Origin: Gemmatimonadota bacterium
GTDB lineage: Bacteria > Gemmatimonadota > Gemmatimonadetes > Gemmatimonadales > GWC2-71-9
Assembly (NCBI GenBank): GCA_003223395.1
Contig: QHUZ01000024.1
Span: forward strand, 1-64,000
DNA length: 64,000 nucleotides
Direction: 5' to 3'
The first letter of the stretch is position 1; the number at the start of each line of letters is the position of its first letter. Below the pieces are notes generated by a model. The model was not told where the DNA came from. It did no database searches and saw nothing but the letters and a program-made list of their open reading frames with translations. A program made the translations under genes and the position numbers. Shown in pieces: positions 43,022 through 53,234 of the stretch.

Positions 43022-43582
43022 TTAGTGCCCGCTCAGGAGCCGGCGGATCAGCATGTCGTTGACGGGCTCCTCCCAGTTGGCAGCGCCAATCACCCGCTTC
43101 ACGATTACCCCATCGCGATCGATCAGGTAACTCTCGGGTACCCCGAAAATGTCGTACGCTTGCCGGATCGCGCCACTGGGATCATGCAGGATGTCGAAGG
43201 TGAGACCCAGGTTGGTCGCAAACGCCATGATGCCCTTCTGATCCTCCGACCCCTCCAGATGAAAGGGGTCGCCATCCACACTCACCGCGGCAATCCGGAA
43301 GTCGGTGCCCGCGAGCTTCTTGTACAGCTTCTCCATCGAGGGCATCTCGGCGCGGCAGGGCAGGCACCACGTGGCCCAGATGTTGACCAGTACGACCTTT
43401 CCGCGATAATCGCCGAGTGCAATCGGCCGGTTCGCGCGCAGGTCCGTGGCAGCGAAATCCGGCGCCTTGGACCCGATCTCCACGGGGTTGAGCTGCGGCC
43501 GCAGCTTGATCGCGAGCGCGATACCGAACACGGCCGTCGTCACGACGCTGGCGATCAACGTCCACTGCTGCCGGTTCGTCAT
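43022..43582 (-). CDS. Membrane-anchored thioredoxin-like protein (TlpA/ResA type)
   Basis: A 186-residue thiol-disulfide oxidoreductase held in the inner membrane by one N-terminal segment (WTLIASVVTTAVFGIALAI) and facing the periplasm. The active site is WCLPC. The family insert and cis-Pro region (FGVPESYLID) are present. Likely roles are reducing apocytochrome c before haem attachment or general periplasmic thiol control. The c-type cytochrome-FTR1 protein encoded nearby is one potential client. It overlaps the rpe gene by four bases. Confidence 0.88.
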   Translation of the reverse strand: MTNRQQWTLIASVVTTAVFGIALAIKLRPQLNPVEIGSKAPDFAATDLRANRPIALGDYRGKVVLVNIWATWCLPCRAEMPSMEKLYKKLAGTDFRIAAVSVDGDPFHLEGSEDQKGIMAFATNLGLTFDILHDPSGAIRQAYDIFGVPESYLIDRDGVIVKRVIGAANWEEPVNDMLIRRLLSGH

Positions 43583-44253
43583 ACCGTCACCATGCAGCGG
43601 CGGCGCAGCTCCTGCACTTCCCGTCCGGGGTCGGCGCTCGCGAAAATGGCGTTGCCGGCCACGAAGGTGTCGGCACCGGCCTGGTGTGCCGCGGCAATCG
43701 TTTGCTTCGTGATTCCTCCATCGACCTCAAGAAAACACTGTGCGCGGTGCGCGGTGAGCAGTGCGCGGGACCGCTGGATCTTTTCGGTCGAGCCTGGAAG
43801 GTAGCTCTGGCCGCCGAATCCGGGATTCACGGTCATGAGCAGCAGCAAATCGAGATCGCGGATCACCTCTTCAGCATGCGCCAACGGGGTTCCGGGGTTG
43901 AGCACCAGACCTGCCATCATGCCAGCCTGTTTCACCGCGTCGAGCTGGCGCTGCACGTGAATCGTCGCTTCGGGGTGAAACGAAAACACGGATGCTCCGG
44001 CCCCGGCGAACGATTCGATGTAGTGCTCCGGTTCGACCACCATGAGATGCACGTCGATCGGCTTGTCCGTCAGCTTGCGCAGCGTCTCGATCATGTTGGC
44101 GCCGAACGTAATGTTGGGGACGAACCGCCCATCCATCACATCCACATGCAGCCAGTCGGCGCCTGCGGCCAGGACCCGCGCCACCTGATCAGGGAGGCGC
44201 GCCAGATCCGCGGACAGCACGCTGGGTGCGATGCGGATCCCGTTCGTCGTCAT
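43579..44253 (-). CDS. rpe: Ribulose-phosphate 3-epimerase
   Basis: The 224-residue TIM-barrel enzyme interconverts ribulose 5-phosphate and xylulose 5-phosphate in the pentose-phosphate and Calvin cycles. Typical motifs are PSVLSADLARL, HVDVMDGRFVPNITFG with the metal ligands, HLMVVEP, MTVNPGFGGQ and EVDGGI. The start at 44253 overlaps the PASTA gene stop as ATGA. The frame extending to 44946 is a shadow of the PASTA gene. Confidence 0.94.
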   Translation of the reverse strand: MTTNGIRIAPSVLSADLARLPDQVARVLAAGADWLHVDVMDGRFVPNITFGANMIETLRKLTDKPIDVHLMVVEPEHYIESFAGAGASVFSFHPEATIHVQRQLDAVKQAGMMAGLVLNPGTPLAHAEEVIRDLDLLLLMTVNPGFGGQSYLPGSTEKIQRSRALLTAHRAQCFLEVDGGITKQTIAAAHQAGADTFVAGNAIFASADPGREVQELRRRCMVTV

Positions 44254-45008
44254 TGCGGACTCCGAGCCACGACGATGTCCACCACGGTACCGGGGGCGGC
44301 GAGCGTCCCGGCTCCCGGCCGTTGGCCCACGACCGTTCCGGGCGACGCGTCGGCGGTGCGGCGCCGAGTCACCGTGCCGAGCTGCAGTCCTTCCGTTTCC
44401 AGTCTGGTGCGGGCATCCCCCGAAGCCATGCCGAGGAGATCGGGAATCGGAATGGTCGGCGCGCCGCGACTGACGACGATAGCCAGCCCGCTGCCCGGCG
44501 CCAGCGCGGTTCCCGCCGGCGGCCGCGTCAGCATCGCGAGGCCCGATGGGGCGGCCGCCTGGACCGACTCCACCTGGCTCACCACGAGTCCCGCGGCGGC
44601 GACGAGCGATTGCGCCAGCGTCGCATCGAGACCGGAGACGTCGGGAACCGGAATCTTGGGCGGGCCGGCGCTCGATACCAGGGTGACTTTCGTTCCTTCC
44701 GGCGCGATGACGCCCGGCGGTGGATCCTGCCAGATGACGATGCCGGCGGGCGCGGTGGGGTGCGGCTCGGCGCCGCCGTCGGTGACCTGCAGCTTGGATT
44801 TCTGTATCTCGGCCTGCGCTTCGGGAACCGTGAGCCCCAACACGCGCGGCACCGCCTGGTGGCCGGGCAGGAGCGGCGCGGGGAAAATCAGGAGGTAGGC
44901 GGTGAGGTAGCCTGCGAGCACCATCCCAACGCCGATGCCCACCCACCTCCAGAATTTCGGGGTGATCTTGACGTCCTGAAACGTCTCGAAGCGGCGGCGG
45001 ACGCGCAT
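44250..45008 (-). CDS. Membrane-anchored triple-PASTA protein without kinase domain
   Basis: A 252-residue protein with an N-terminal basic cytosolic tail and one membrane segment (WVGIGVGMVLAGYLTAYLLIF). Three consecutive PASTA repeats (VPRVLGLTVPEAQAEI, VPDVSGLDATLAQSLVA, IPDLLGMASGDARTRLE) should lie in the periplasm. PASTA domains bind peptidoglycan fragments or stem peptides. Usually they end Ser/Thr kinases or class B PBPs; here there is no catalytic domain, so a scaffolding or sensing role is inferred. It lies between rsmB and rpe. Confidence 0.85.
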   Translation of the reverse strand: MRVRRRFETFQDVKITPKFWRWVGIGVGMVLAGYLTAYLLIFPAPLLPGHQAVPRVLGLTVPEAQAEIQKSKLQVTDGGAEPHPTAPAGIVIWQDPPPGVIAPEGTKVTLVSSAGPPKIPVPDVSGLDATLAQSLVAAAGLVVSQVESVQAAAPSGLAMLTRPPAGTALAPGSGLAIVVSRGAPTIPIPDLLGMASGDARTRLETEGLQLGTVTRRRTADASPGTVVGQRPGAGTLAAPGTVVDIVVARSPQ

Positions 45009-46333
45009 CAGCTCACTCGCACCAGCCGCGCCGCGTACGCGCCGTCGATGCCGTGCCGCTGCGGCAGCGTCTGGAAGTCACCGATCTCCGTGAGCAGCTC
45101 GGCGGGAAGCGACGCGTCACCGCGCGGCGCCCGCGCGAATTCCGGGTTGCGGGTCAAAAAATCTTCCACGATGCGTTCATTCTCCTCGGGCTCGAGCGAG
45201 CACGTTGCGTAGATGAGCAGCCCGCCCCGGCGGACGAGCCGTGCCGCAGCTGCCAGCAGTCTGGCCTGGCGAGACGCCGCACGCGCAAAAACTGCGGGGT
45301 CGAGCCGCCACCGCGCATCGGGATGGCGCCGCATGGTGCCGGTTGCGCTGCACGGCGCGTCCACCAGGACCGCATCGACGCCGCCCGGGACTAGCGGCGC
45401 CGCCTCAAGATCGGCGGCGACGCAACGAATTTCCACTCCCGCACGCCGTGTCGTATCGGCCAGCCGACCCATGCGCTCGTGGCGTGCATCACCCGCGAGA
45501 ATCCGTGCACCGCGGGCTTCGAGGGCGACCGCCTTCCCACCGGGCGCGGCGCAGGCGTCGTAAACGAACTCACCGCGCGGAATGGCTGCGAAACGGGCAA
45601 CCAGCGCGTGAGCCGGATCCTGCACTACAAACCCGCCCTCGGTGTAGCCCGGAAGATTCGCGGGATGGGGGACCCGGGACGGGGGACGGGTGGCCCGCAC
45701 TTCCAGTCCGGCGTCGAAAGGAGCCCGAGTCGTCTCGATTCCGCCCGCCCTGAGTTCCTCCTCCAGACGTCCCAAACTCCAGCGCGCCGGCTGCACGATC
45801 AACGGTGGTCGCGTGTCATTCCACGCCAGGAGGCGTTTTGTCTCCGGTTTTCCAAAACGATCGATCCAACGCTGAACGAGCCACTCGGGATGAGTTGGTG
45901 ACCCGTCCGCCGTCCCTCGTCCCCCGTCCCGATGCAGGTGTCGCAACGTCCGGTTTACATAACCGGTGCTCGCCTCGCCCACAGCCTCTCGGGCGAGTTC
46001 GACGCTCGTCGACACCGCCGCATGCGACGGCACCCGCGTCAACCAGCGCAGCTGGTAGGCGCCGAGGCGCAGCACGTCGTGCAGGCGGGGATCGGCGCGC
46101 TCGAGCTCCAGCGTGCGGTCGAGCTCGCGCTGGCGGCGGAGCACGCCCGCCGACAGCTCGTAGGCGAGCCGGCGGTCACGCTCGGCGAGTCCTCGGAGGT
46201 GGCGATCTCGCGCATCGGTCAGGGGCGCGCCGGCGCGTACGTCGCGGAGAATCTCCAGAGCCGCCCGGCGAGCGGCGGTGGCTTCCTTAATCCAGCATCC
46301 CCCGCGTGGGAGATGACGGCATCGCGACTTCAC
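45008..46333 (-). CDS. rsmB: 16S rRNA (cytosine-C5)-methyltransferase RsmB
   Basis: A 441-residue enzyme that methylates C967 of 16S rRNA using SAM. An N-terminal NusB-like helical domain (AALEILRDVRAGAPL) precedes the Rossmann catalytic domain. SAM motif I is VYDACAAPGGKAVAL, and the two catalytic Cys motifs are VDAPCSATG and IYATCSLEPEEN. Residues ~135-145 and ~214-224 are encoded by short C/G-rich repeat tracts. The GTG at 46333 lies 46 bases inside thiG. Homology begins at IKEATAARR, where an ATT codon overlaps the thiG stop; the true start is therefore uncertain. Confidence 0.9.
   Translation of the reverse strand: MKSRCRHLPRGGCWIKEATAARRAALEILRDVRAGAPLTDARDRHLRGLAERDRRLAYELSAGVLRRQRELDRTLELERADPRLHDVLRLGAYQLRWLTRVPSHAAVSTSVELAREAVGEASTGYVNRTLRHLHRDGGRGTADGSPTHPEWLVQRWIDRFGKPETKRLLAWNDTRPPLIVQPARWSLGRLEEELRAGGIETTRAPFDAGLEVRATRPPSRVPHPANLPGYTEGGFVVQDPAHALVARFAAIPRGEFVYDACAAPGGKAVALEARGARILAGDARHERMGRLADTTRRAGVEIRCVAADLEAAPLVPGGVDAVLVDAPCSATGTMRRHPDARWRLDPAVFARAASRQARLLAAAARLVRRGGLLIYATCSLEPEENERIVEDFLTRNPEFARAPRGDASLPAELLTEIGDFQTLPQRHGIDGAYAARLVRVS
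45662..45693. repeat. GGGGACGGG-type repeat within rsmB (distal copy)
   Basis: G-rich tract of GGGGACCCGGGACGGG units translated as part of a loop before the catalytic domain. It is the reverse-complement type of the tract at 45899-45930. Confidence 0.5.
45899..45930. repeat. CCCGTCCC-type repeat within rsmB (proximal copy)
   Basis: C-rich tract of CCCGTCC/CCGTCCC units translated as GlyGlyArgGlyThrAlaAspGly in a variable loop after the NusB-like domain. The inverted copy at 45662-45693 could pair with it in the mRNA. Confidence 0.5.
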
Positions 46334-47084
46334 GGCGCGGCATCCGGCCCGCGAGGTAAGCGGCGCGGCCCGCGATCGTCGCCAGCCGCATCGCCTGCGC
46401 CATGGCGACGGGATCCTGGGCGGCGGCGATCGCCGTGTTCATCAGAATCCCGTCCACGCCCTGCTCCATCGTGACGCACGCGTCGGACGCCGTGCCCACC
46501 CCGGCGTCGACGATCACCGGCACATGCAGGCGTCGCTTGATCGTGCGCACGCTGAACGGATTCAGCAGGCCCAGCCCGCTGCCGATCGGCGAGGCGAGCG
46601 GCATCACGGCCGCGCAGCCCGCGTCCTCGAGCCGCAGCGCAGTGACGAGGTCTTCGTTCGTGTAGGCGAGCACCTTGAAGCCTTCCTGGACCAGCACCTT
46701 CGCTGCCTCGAGCAGACCGGCGACGTCGGGGAGCAGCGTCTCTTCGTCGCCGATCACTTCGAGCTTCACGAAGTCGTTGAACCCCGCCTCGCGCGCGAGT
46801 CGCGCATAGCGAATCGCGTCGGCGGCGGTATAGCACCCCGCGGTGTTGGCGAGCAGAAAGATCCTCTTGGGATCGAGGAAGTGCAGGACGCTCGATTCCT
46901 TCGAGCGGTCGAGGTTCACGCGCCGCACGGCGACCGTCACGACCTCGGCACCGGACGCTTCAATCGCGCGCACCATCGTGTCCATGTCGGGATACTTCCC
47001 CGTGCCCACCATGAGGCGCGACTGGAACGTGCGCCCGCCGATTTCGAGGGGAGTATCCTGGATTGTCTCAACTGCCGTAGTCAC
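46287..47084 (-). CDS. thiG: Thiazole synthase
   Basis: A 265-residue TIM-barrel enzyme forming the thiazole phosphate of thiamine from DXP, dehydroglycine and ThiS thiocarboxylate. The N-terminal LEIGGRTFQSRLMVGTGKY, the Schiff-base Lys region FVKLEVIGDEETLLPD, and the phosphate-binding VDAGVGTASDA segment are intact. The GTG start at 47084 follows the C-rich repeat between thiG and thiS. It is encoded directly with thiS and a thiE/tenI-like gene. Confidence 0.93.
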   Translation of the reverse strand: MTTAVETIQDTPLEIGGRTFQSRLMVGTGKYPDMDTMVRAIEASGAEVVTVAVRRVNLDRSKESSVLHFLDPKRIFLLANTAGCYTAADAIRYARLAREAGFNDFVKLEVIGDEETLLPDVAGLLEAAKVLVQEGFKVLAYTNEDLVTALRLEDAGCAAVMPLASPIGSGLGLLNPFSVRTIKRRLHVPVIVDAGVGTASDACVTMEQGVDGILMNTAIAAAQDPVAMAQAMRLATIAGRAAYLAGRMPRREVAMPSSPTRGMLD

Positions 47085-47117
47085 CCGTCCCCCTTCCCCC
47101 GTCCCTCATCCCCCTCC
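47085..47117. repeat. C-rich CCCGTCCC repeat between thiS and thiG
   Basis: CCCGTCCCCCTTCCCCCGTCCC-type tract covers the gap and reaches the thiS stop region. It resembles the tracts inside rsmB and marks another copy of that family. Confidence 0.5.
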
Positions 47118-47306
47118 AACAAAATGCACCAGCTCGATGGCGTCGCCTTCGTTCACTGTCACGACCCCCAGCGCGGGTCTGCGCACGATGCGACGGTTGT
47201 GCTCGACGACCACCGCGCGCGGATCGAGCTCGAGCTGGCTCAGCACATCGAGCAACGACGCCCCGGGGGTGACGCGCTTGTGTTCTCCGTTGATTACGAC
47301 ATCCAC
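47106..47306 (-). CDS. thiS: Sulfur carrier protein ThiS
   Basis: A 66-residue beta-grasp protein that carries sulfur as a C-terminal thiocarboxylate for ThiG. It begins MDVVINGEHKRV from a GTG at 47306 and ends VGGG, the required Gly-Gly terminus plus one extra Gly. The core LLDVLSQLELDP and VNEGDAIELVHF segments match the family. Longer upstream frames are low-complexity and lie in the thiE-like gene. It overlaps that gene by 13 bases. Confidence 0.9.
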   Translation of the reverse strand: MDVVINGEHKRVTPGASLLDVLSQLELDPRAVVVEHNRRIVRRPALGVVTVNEGDAIELVHFVGGG

Positions 47307-47908
47307 TCCCGCATCCTCCGCGCAGCCTCGGCCGGCTCGACGTCGTCCCACAGGGCCCGAATCGCCGCGACGCCGTAGGCTCCGCTCTTGCGTACCTCGC
47401 GCACCCGATCGGCTGTGATGCCGCCGATCGCAATTACCGGAAGTCCGTCAACCGCCGCCGTGATTGCCGTGAGGCGTTGCAGACCCAACGGCGTGCGTCC
47501 CGGATGTGAGGCGGTGGCGAAAACCGGCCCTACAACAAGATAGTCGGCCCCTTCCGTCCTTGCGGCTTCGGCCTCCGCCAAGTCGTGCACCGACTTACCG
47601 ATCCACCACAGTGGATTGAGGGCGCGGGCGGCACTGACGGGGAGACTCCCGTGGCCGAGTTGCACACCGGCCGAGGGGACGGCGAGCGCGACATCGAGCC
47701 GATCATTGACGACCAGCTGCGACGGCAGGACCGACAGTCGCGACGCCAGCTCATAGTGTTCCAAACCGGTCAGCTCGCGGCCGCGGGCGTGAAACGCGAG
47801 ATCGCTGCCACCGCTCTGAGCGAGTGCGACCGCAATCGCATCGATGTCGGACCGCCGCGCGATCCGCTCGTCGGTGATGGCATGGAGCCGCGGCAGCGGC
47901 GGTCTCAC
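47294..47908 (-). CDS. ThiE/TenI-family protein, substrate motif altered
   Basis: A 204-residue TIM-barrel protein of the thiamine-phosphate synthase/thiazole tautomerase family. The VVGPVFATASHPGRTPLGL and VIAIGGITADRV segments fix the family. The usual QLRxKD motif that binds the pyrimidine pyrophosphate in ThiE reads AFHARG, with Gln, Arg and Lys positions changed. This leaves either a divergent ThiE or a TenI-like tautomerase. The neighbouring thiS and thiG favour a thiazole-side role. The start is GTG at 47908. Confidence 0.8.
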   Translation of the reverse strand: MRPPLPRLHAITDERIARRSDIDAIAVALAQSGGSDLAFHARGRELTGLEHYELASRLSVLPSQLVVNDRLDVALAVPSAGVQLGHGSLPVSAARALNPLWWIGKSVHDLAEAEAARTEGADYLVVGPVFATASHPGRTPLGLQRLTAITAAVDGLPVIAIGGITADRVREVRKSGAYGVAAIRALWDDVEPAEAARRMREWMS

Positions 47909-48861
47909 GTGAGCCGGGTGCCGGCTTTTAGACGCGCACCGCGCAGCCAGTCGTCCGTCGTCATGCGGGCCTTGCCCGTCGGCTGCACCTCGAAAATCTC
48001 GACCGTGCCGCCCGCGCTGTCCTTGAACGGGCCCGTGGCGATCACGAGGGAGCCGTCGGTCGAGAGCACCTCACCGGGTGCGCCGGTGCCGGGGACAGGC
48101 GGTTCGGTCACTTTCGGATTGAAGAGCTTGAGCTCCGCGCCGTTCAGCTCGGTCCACGCGCCGGGACGCGGGTCAAGGCCGCGAATCAGACAGCCGATCG
48201 CGTGCGCGTCCTTCGTCCAGTCGATCCGCGCGGTCTCACGCGTCAGCTTCGGCGCGTAGGTCGCACGCGCTTCGTCTTGCGGGACGGGCTGCGGCGGCTG
48301 GGTGCTCTCCATCATCGCCAGCGTTTCGACGACTGCCTGGGCGCCCACTTCTGCCAAATGCGCGGAGAGCTCACCGCCCGTCACATCCGGTTCGATGCGG
48401 TGCGGGATCTGATGCAAAATGGGTCCGGAATCCATCCCGGCGTCGAGCTGGATGATCGTCACGCCCGTGGTTTCGAGGCCGCGAATGATGGCCCACTCGA
48501 CGGGCGCCGCACCGCGCAGCCCGGGCAACAACGAGGGATGGACGTTGACCATCCCGCGCGGCGGCAGCTCGAGCAGCTCGGGCTTGAGGATGTGGCCGTA
48601 GGCGACCACTACACCGATGTCGGGCCGCGTAGCGCGGAGGCGCAGCAGGAATGCGCCGTCGGTCGGCTTCTCGGGCTGAAAGACGGTCAGCTCTTCGGCT
48701 TCCGCGGCAACCTTCACGGGGGGAGGGATCAGCTTCGAGCGAGAGCGGCCCTGCGGTGCGTCGGGCTGTGTGACGACGGCGACGACGTCGAAGCCTTCGC
48801 CAACGAGTGCGCGCAGCGACGGCACGGCGAATTCGGGTGTCCCAAAGAACGCCACGCGCAC
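47905..48861 (-). CDS. fmt: Methionyl-tRNA formyltransferase
   Basis: A 318-residue enzyme formylating Met-tRNAfMet with 10-formyl-THF for initiation. The N-terminal VAFFGTPEFAVPSLRAL, catalytic NVHPSLLPGLRGAAPVEWA and ITIIQLDAGMDSGPIL-type segment are complete, and the C-terminal tRNA-binding domain carries IRGLDPRPGAWTEL. It directly abuts def, the expected partner that later removes the formyl group. The start is GTG at 48861. Confidence 0.94.
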   Translation of the reverse strand: MRVAFFGTPEFAVPSLRALVGEGFDVVAVVTQPDAPQGRSRSKLIPPPVKVAAEAEELTVFQPEKPTDGAFLLRLRATRPDIGVVVAYGHILKPELLELPPRGMVNVHPSLLPGLRGAAPVEWAIIRGLETTGVTIIQLDAGMDSGPILHQIPHRIEPDVTGGELSAHLAEVGAQAVVETLAMMESTQPPQPVPQDEARATYAPKLTRETARIDWTKDAHAIGCLIRGLDPRPGAWTELNGAELKLFNPKVTEPPVPGTGAPGEVLSTDGSLVIATGPFKDSAGGTVEIFEVQPTGKARMTTDDWLRGARLKAGTRLT

Positions 48862-49406
48862 TTACAGCTCACCCGCCGGCTCCGGCGTAACCTCCTTGAG
48901 ATATCCGGTCTGTCCTTTGCGCGACTTCTTCCATTTGGACAGCAGCAGGCTGCGCTTGACGGCACTGAGGTGATCGAGGAAGAGAATGCCATCGAGATGA
49001 TCGATCTCGTGCTGAATGGCGCGCGCCTTGTAGCCGTGCGCCTCGATGCGGGAACGCTTTCCTTCCTGATCGAGCGCCTCGACGACGACGCGGAGGGGCC
49101 GCGTGACATCGCCAAAGATGTCGGGGATCGACAGGCACCCCTCCTCGGCGGTCTCGTCTTCGTCCCCCCGCTCGACGATGACCGGATTGATGAGCACCAG
49201 CGGCGGCGGGTCCTCCTCGCCGATGTCTACGACGGCGACACGGCGCGCGACGCCGATCTGATTCGCCGCGAGGCCGACGCCTTTCGCGGCGCGCATCGTT
49301 TCGAACAAGTCGTCCACGAGCTGGCGCACGGCGTCATCCACCTGCGTGACCGGCGCCGACTTTTGTCGCAGGACGGGTGAGCCGAGCAGGTGCAGCAGGC
49401 GAACCG

Positions 49407-49410
<4 letters not shown>
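48862..49410 (-). CDS. def: Peptide deformylase
   Basis: A 182-residue metalloenzyme that removes formyl from nascent proteins. All three motifs are present: GVGLAANQIGV, EEGCLSIPD and QHEIDHLDGILF, holding the metal ligands Cys, His, His and the catalytic Glu. A C-terminal Lys-rich extension (SKWKKSRKGQTGYLKE) may contact the ribosome. The ATGA junction with yajC couples the two. Confidence 0.95.
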
Positions 49411-50926
<1,516 letters not shown>

Positions 50927-50940
50927 TTAATCTTAAAGGA

Positions 50941-50986
50941 GATCCTTCGCTCCGCGCGCGTGCCGCGCGCTCCGCTCAGGATGACA
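50941..50986. repeat. Dispersed ATCCTTCGCTCCGC...AGGATGACA repeat upstream of tgt
   Basis: The 100-base gap 50921-51020 between queA and tgt contains this GC-rich imperfect palindrome with a GCGCGCG/CGCGCGC core. Its ends ATCCTTCGC and GCTCAGGAT are near reverse complements. Repeats with these ends are familiar in many environmental bacterial genomes. The remaining gap bases hold no gene. Confidence 0.6.
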
Positions 50987-51020
50987 AGCCGCTGGGATCC
51001 TGACACGGATCTGCTTGGGA

Positions 51021-52046
51021 CTACACGATCAGCATCGCATCGCCGTAGCTGTAGAAGCGATACCCCTCCTTTACTGCTTCCCGATACGCCTGCATCACGA
51101 GCTCGTATCCCCCAAACGCGCAGACCAGCATTAACAGCGTCGAGCGGGGCAGGTGGAAGTTCGTGATCAGGTGGTTCACGACTTTGAAACTGTAAGGCGG
51201 GCGAATGAACAGACTCGTCTCGGCGGCGCCGGCGCGCACCTGACCCTGAGCGTCAGCGGCCGACTCGAGTGCACGCACGACCGTGGTCCCCACAGCCCAG
51301 ACCTTCCCCCGGTTGTGATTGATCCCGCTCGCGGCGCCCGGTGCAATCTCGTACGCCTCCGGATGCATCGTGTGCGCCGTCAGATCGTCCGTTTCCACCG
51401 GCTTGAACGTCCCCGGACCGACGTGCAGGTCGAGCGCGGTAACGAGAATGCGTCGCTCGTGAATCTGCGCTAACAATTCCGTCGTGAAATGCAGGCCTGC
51501 CGTCGGGGCGGCGACGCTGCCGTCGTGCGTCGCATAGACCGTCTGATAGCGATCCTGGTCGGCTTTCGTGGGAGCGCGCTTGATGTAGGGCGGCAGCGGA
51601 ACCTCGCCGTACTTGGCGAGCGTCGCGCGCGCGTCGAGCGCTCCGACAAAACGTACGCGCCGAAGTCCGCCGCCCAGGACCTCGACGATCTCGGCGGCGC
51701 TGTCGCTGCCGAATGTGACGCGCCGGCCAGGTTTGAGTTTGCCACCGGGATGCACCATCGCGAGCCACACCCGGTCCCCGGCTTCCCGCACGACGAGAAA
51801 TTCGGCGTCTTGTCCACCTTCTCGCTTGCCGCGTAACCGAGCCGGTATGACGCGAGATGTATTGATGACCAGCAGGTCGCCGGGAGGGATCAGCTCGAGC
51901 AGGTCGCCAAAATGGAGGTGTCGCGTTTCTCCGGTCGCGCGATCCAGGACGAGCAATCGGCTCGCAGAGCGGTCTGGAAGTGGATGCTGAGCGATCTGCG
52001 AGCTGGGGAGGTCGTACTCGAAGTCTGAGAGGCGGTTACCCGTCAA
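51021..52046 (-). CDS. queA: S-adenosylmethionine:tRNA ribosyltransferase-isomerase
   Basis: A 341-residue enzyme that turns preQ1-tRNA into epoxyqueuosine-tRNA using the ribosyl part of SAM. The opening [28 protein letters not shown] and the internal RVIPARL, GLHFT and [11 protein letters not shown] segments are characteristic. The TTG start at 52046 gives the normal N-terminus and overlaps ruvB by 11 bases; a longer form from 52088 adds residues that are only ruvB shadow. It pairs with tgt in queuosine synthesis. Confidence 0.93.
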   Translation of the reverse strand: MTGNRLSDFEYDLPSSQIAQHPLPDRSASRLLVLDRATGETRHLHFGDLLELIPPGDLLVINTSRVIPARLRGKREGGQDAEFLVVREAGDRVWLAMVHPGGKLKPGRRVTFGSDSAAEIVEVLGGGLRRVRFVGALDARATLAKYGEVPLPPYIKRAPTKADQDRYQTVYATHDGSVAAPTAGLHFTTELLAQIHERRILVTALDLHVGPGTFKPVETDDLTAHTMHPEAYEIAPGAASGINHNRGKVWAVGTTVVRALESAADAQGQVRAGAAETSLFIRPPYSFKVVNHLITNFHLPRSTLLMLVCAFGGYELVMQAYREAVKEGYRFYSYGDAMLIV

Positions 52047-53067
52047 AGATGCTTGCTTGTTCTGCGGATTTGGGCGGCACAAATCCAAAATGCCGATACG
52101 CTGCCGGCGTCGCGACGCGCCCTCGCGGTGTGCGCGCCAGAAATCCCTGTTGCATCAAGAAGGGCTCGTACACCTCCTCGAGCGTCCCCGGGTCTTCGCC
52201 GACCGCCGCGGCGACGGTCTGCACCCCGACGGGGCCGCCGTCGAACATTTCGATGATGGCCTTGAGGATGCGGGCGTCCATATCGTCGAGGCCGAACTCA
52301 TCGACGTCGAGCCGCTTCAGCGCCTCGCCGGCCACGGCCGCGGTGATCTTGCCGCCGGCGCGGACCTGCGCGTAGTCGCGCACCCGCTTGAGCAGCCGGT
52401 TCGCGACGCGCGGTGTGCCGCGGCTGCGGCGCGCGATCTCCGCGACGCCCGCCGCGTCCGCTGCAACACCCAGAATGCCGGCCGAGCGGGTGATGATCTG
52501 GACGAGATCGTCGGGCGGATAGTAGTGCAGGCGTTCGACCAACCCGAAGCGGGCGCGCAGCGGCGGCGTCAGCAGGCCGAACCGCGTCGTGGCGCCGATC
52601 AGCGTGAATCGCTCCAGCTGCATCGGCAACGTCTGGGCGTGTGGCCCGTCGGCGATGCGCACGTCCACCCGGAACTCCTCCATCGCCGGGTAGAGAAACT
52701 CTTCAAGCGCCGGCCGCAGGCGGTGCACTTCATCTATGAAGAGGATGTCGCCGGCCTTCAGCCCGGTGAGCATGCCGACGAGGTCGCCCGGACGCTCGAG
52801 CACGGGGCCGGACGTGGTGCGGATGTTCACGTCCAGCTCCTTCGCCATGAGCAGCGCCAACGTCGTCTTGCCGAGTCCCGGCGGGCCGAAGAAGAGCACG
52901 TGATCGAGCGGCTCGTTGCGCTGCTTGGCCGCGTCGATCGCGATCTGGAGCGACTCCTTGACCTTGGCCTGACCGACGAACTCATCGAGCCGCGACGGCC
53001 GCAGCGCCGCGTCGGTGAGCCGTTCGTTCTCGAGCGCTTCGGGGGTCGTTATTTCCGCGCGAGCCAT
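52036..53067 (-). CDS. ruvB: Holliday junction DNA helicase RuvB
   Basis: A 343-residue AAA+ motor for branch migration. Walker A is [13 protein letters not shown], Walker B is LFIDEVHRL, and the sensor and arginine-finger region [17 protein letters not shown] is conserved. The C-terminal winged-helix segment ends RHFGFVPPK. The ATG at 53067 ([17 protein letters not shown]) gives the usual start. It overlaps the small zinc-ribbon gene placed between ruvA and ruvB by 19 bases. Confidence 0.95.
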   Translation of the reverse strand: MARAEITTPEALENERLTDAALRPSRLDEFVGQAKVKESLQIAIDAAKQRNEPLDHVLFFGPPGLGKTTLALLMAKELDVNIRTTSGPVLERPGDLVGMLTGLKAGDILFIDEVHRLRPALEEFLYPAMEEFRVDVRIADGPHAQTLPMQLERFTLIGATTRFGLLTPPLRARFGLVERLHYYPPDDLVQIITRSAGILGVAADAAGVAEIARRSRGTPRVANRLLKRVRDYAQVRAGGKITAAVAGEALKRLDVDEFGLDDMDARILKAIIEMFDGGPVGVQTVAAAVGEDPGTLEEVYEPFLMQQGFLARTPRGRVATPAAYRHFGFVPPKSAEQASIFDG

Positions 53068-53234
53068 GAACGCCAGCGGACCGGCCGAGCTTCGGCCTCG
53101 ATAATGTGCGGGGTGTGGCACTGCAGACAGCTGTCCTCGGCCTTCGTGGTGCCCGCGGGCACGAGGCGCCGGTTGGTCGAGCCACAGCGGACGCAGATCC
53201 ACTCAGCGGTGATCTCGGCGGGAATCGCTGTCAT
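53049..53234 (-). CDS. Small zinc-ribbon protein between ruvA and ruvB
   Basis: A 61-residue protein with two CxxC pairs (CVRC and CLQC) spaced 22 residues apart, a classic zinc ribbon, and a basic C-terminus ([11 protein letters not shown]). It couples to the ruvA stop by ATGA and runs 19 bases into ruvB. Its translation is therefore tied to both. The basic tail and location suggest nucleic-acid contact, but no family is recognised. It may be a lineage-specific accessory of the branch-migration complex. Confidence 0.7.
   Translation of the reverse strand: MTAIPAEITAEWICVRCGSTNRRLVPAGTTKAEDSCLQCHTPHIIEAEARPVRWRSWLARK

Noticed and set aside
44254..44946. Long N-terminal extension of the rpe frame
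   Set aside because: It is an off-frame shadow of the triple-PASTA gene; the family start MTTNGIRIAPSVLSA lies at 44253.
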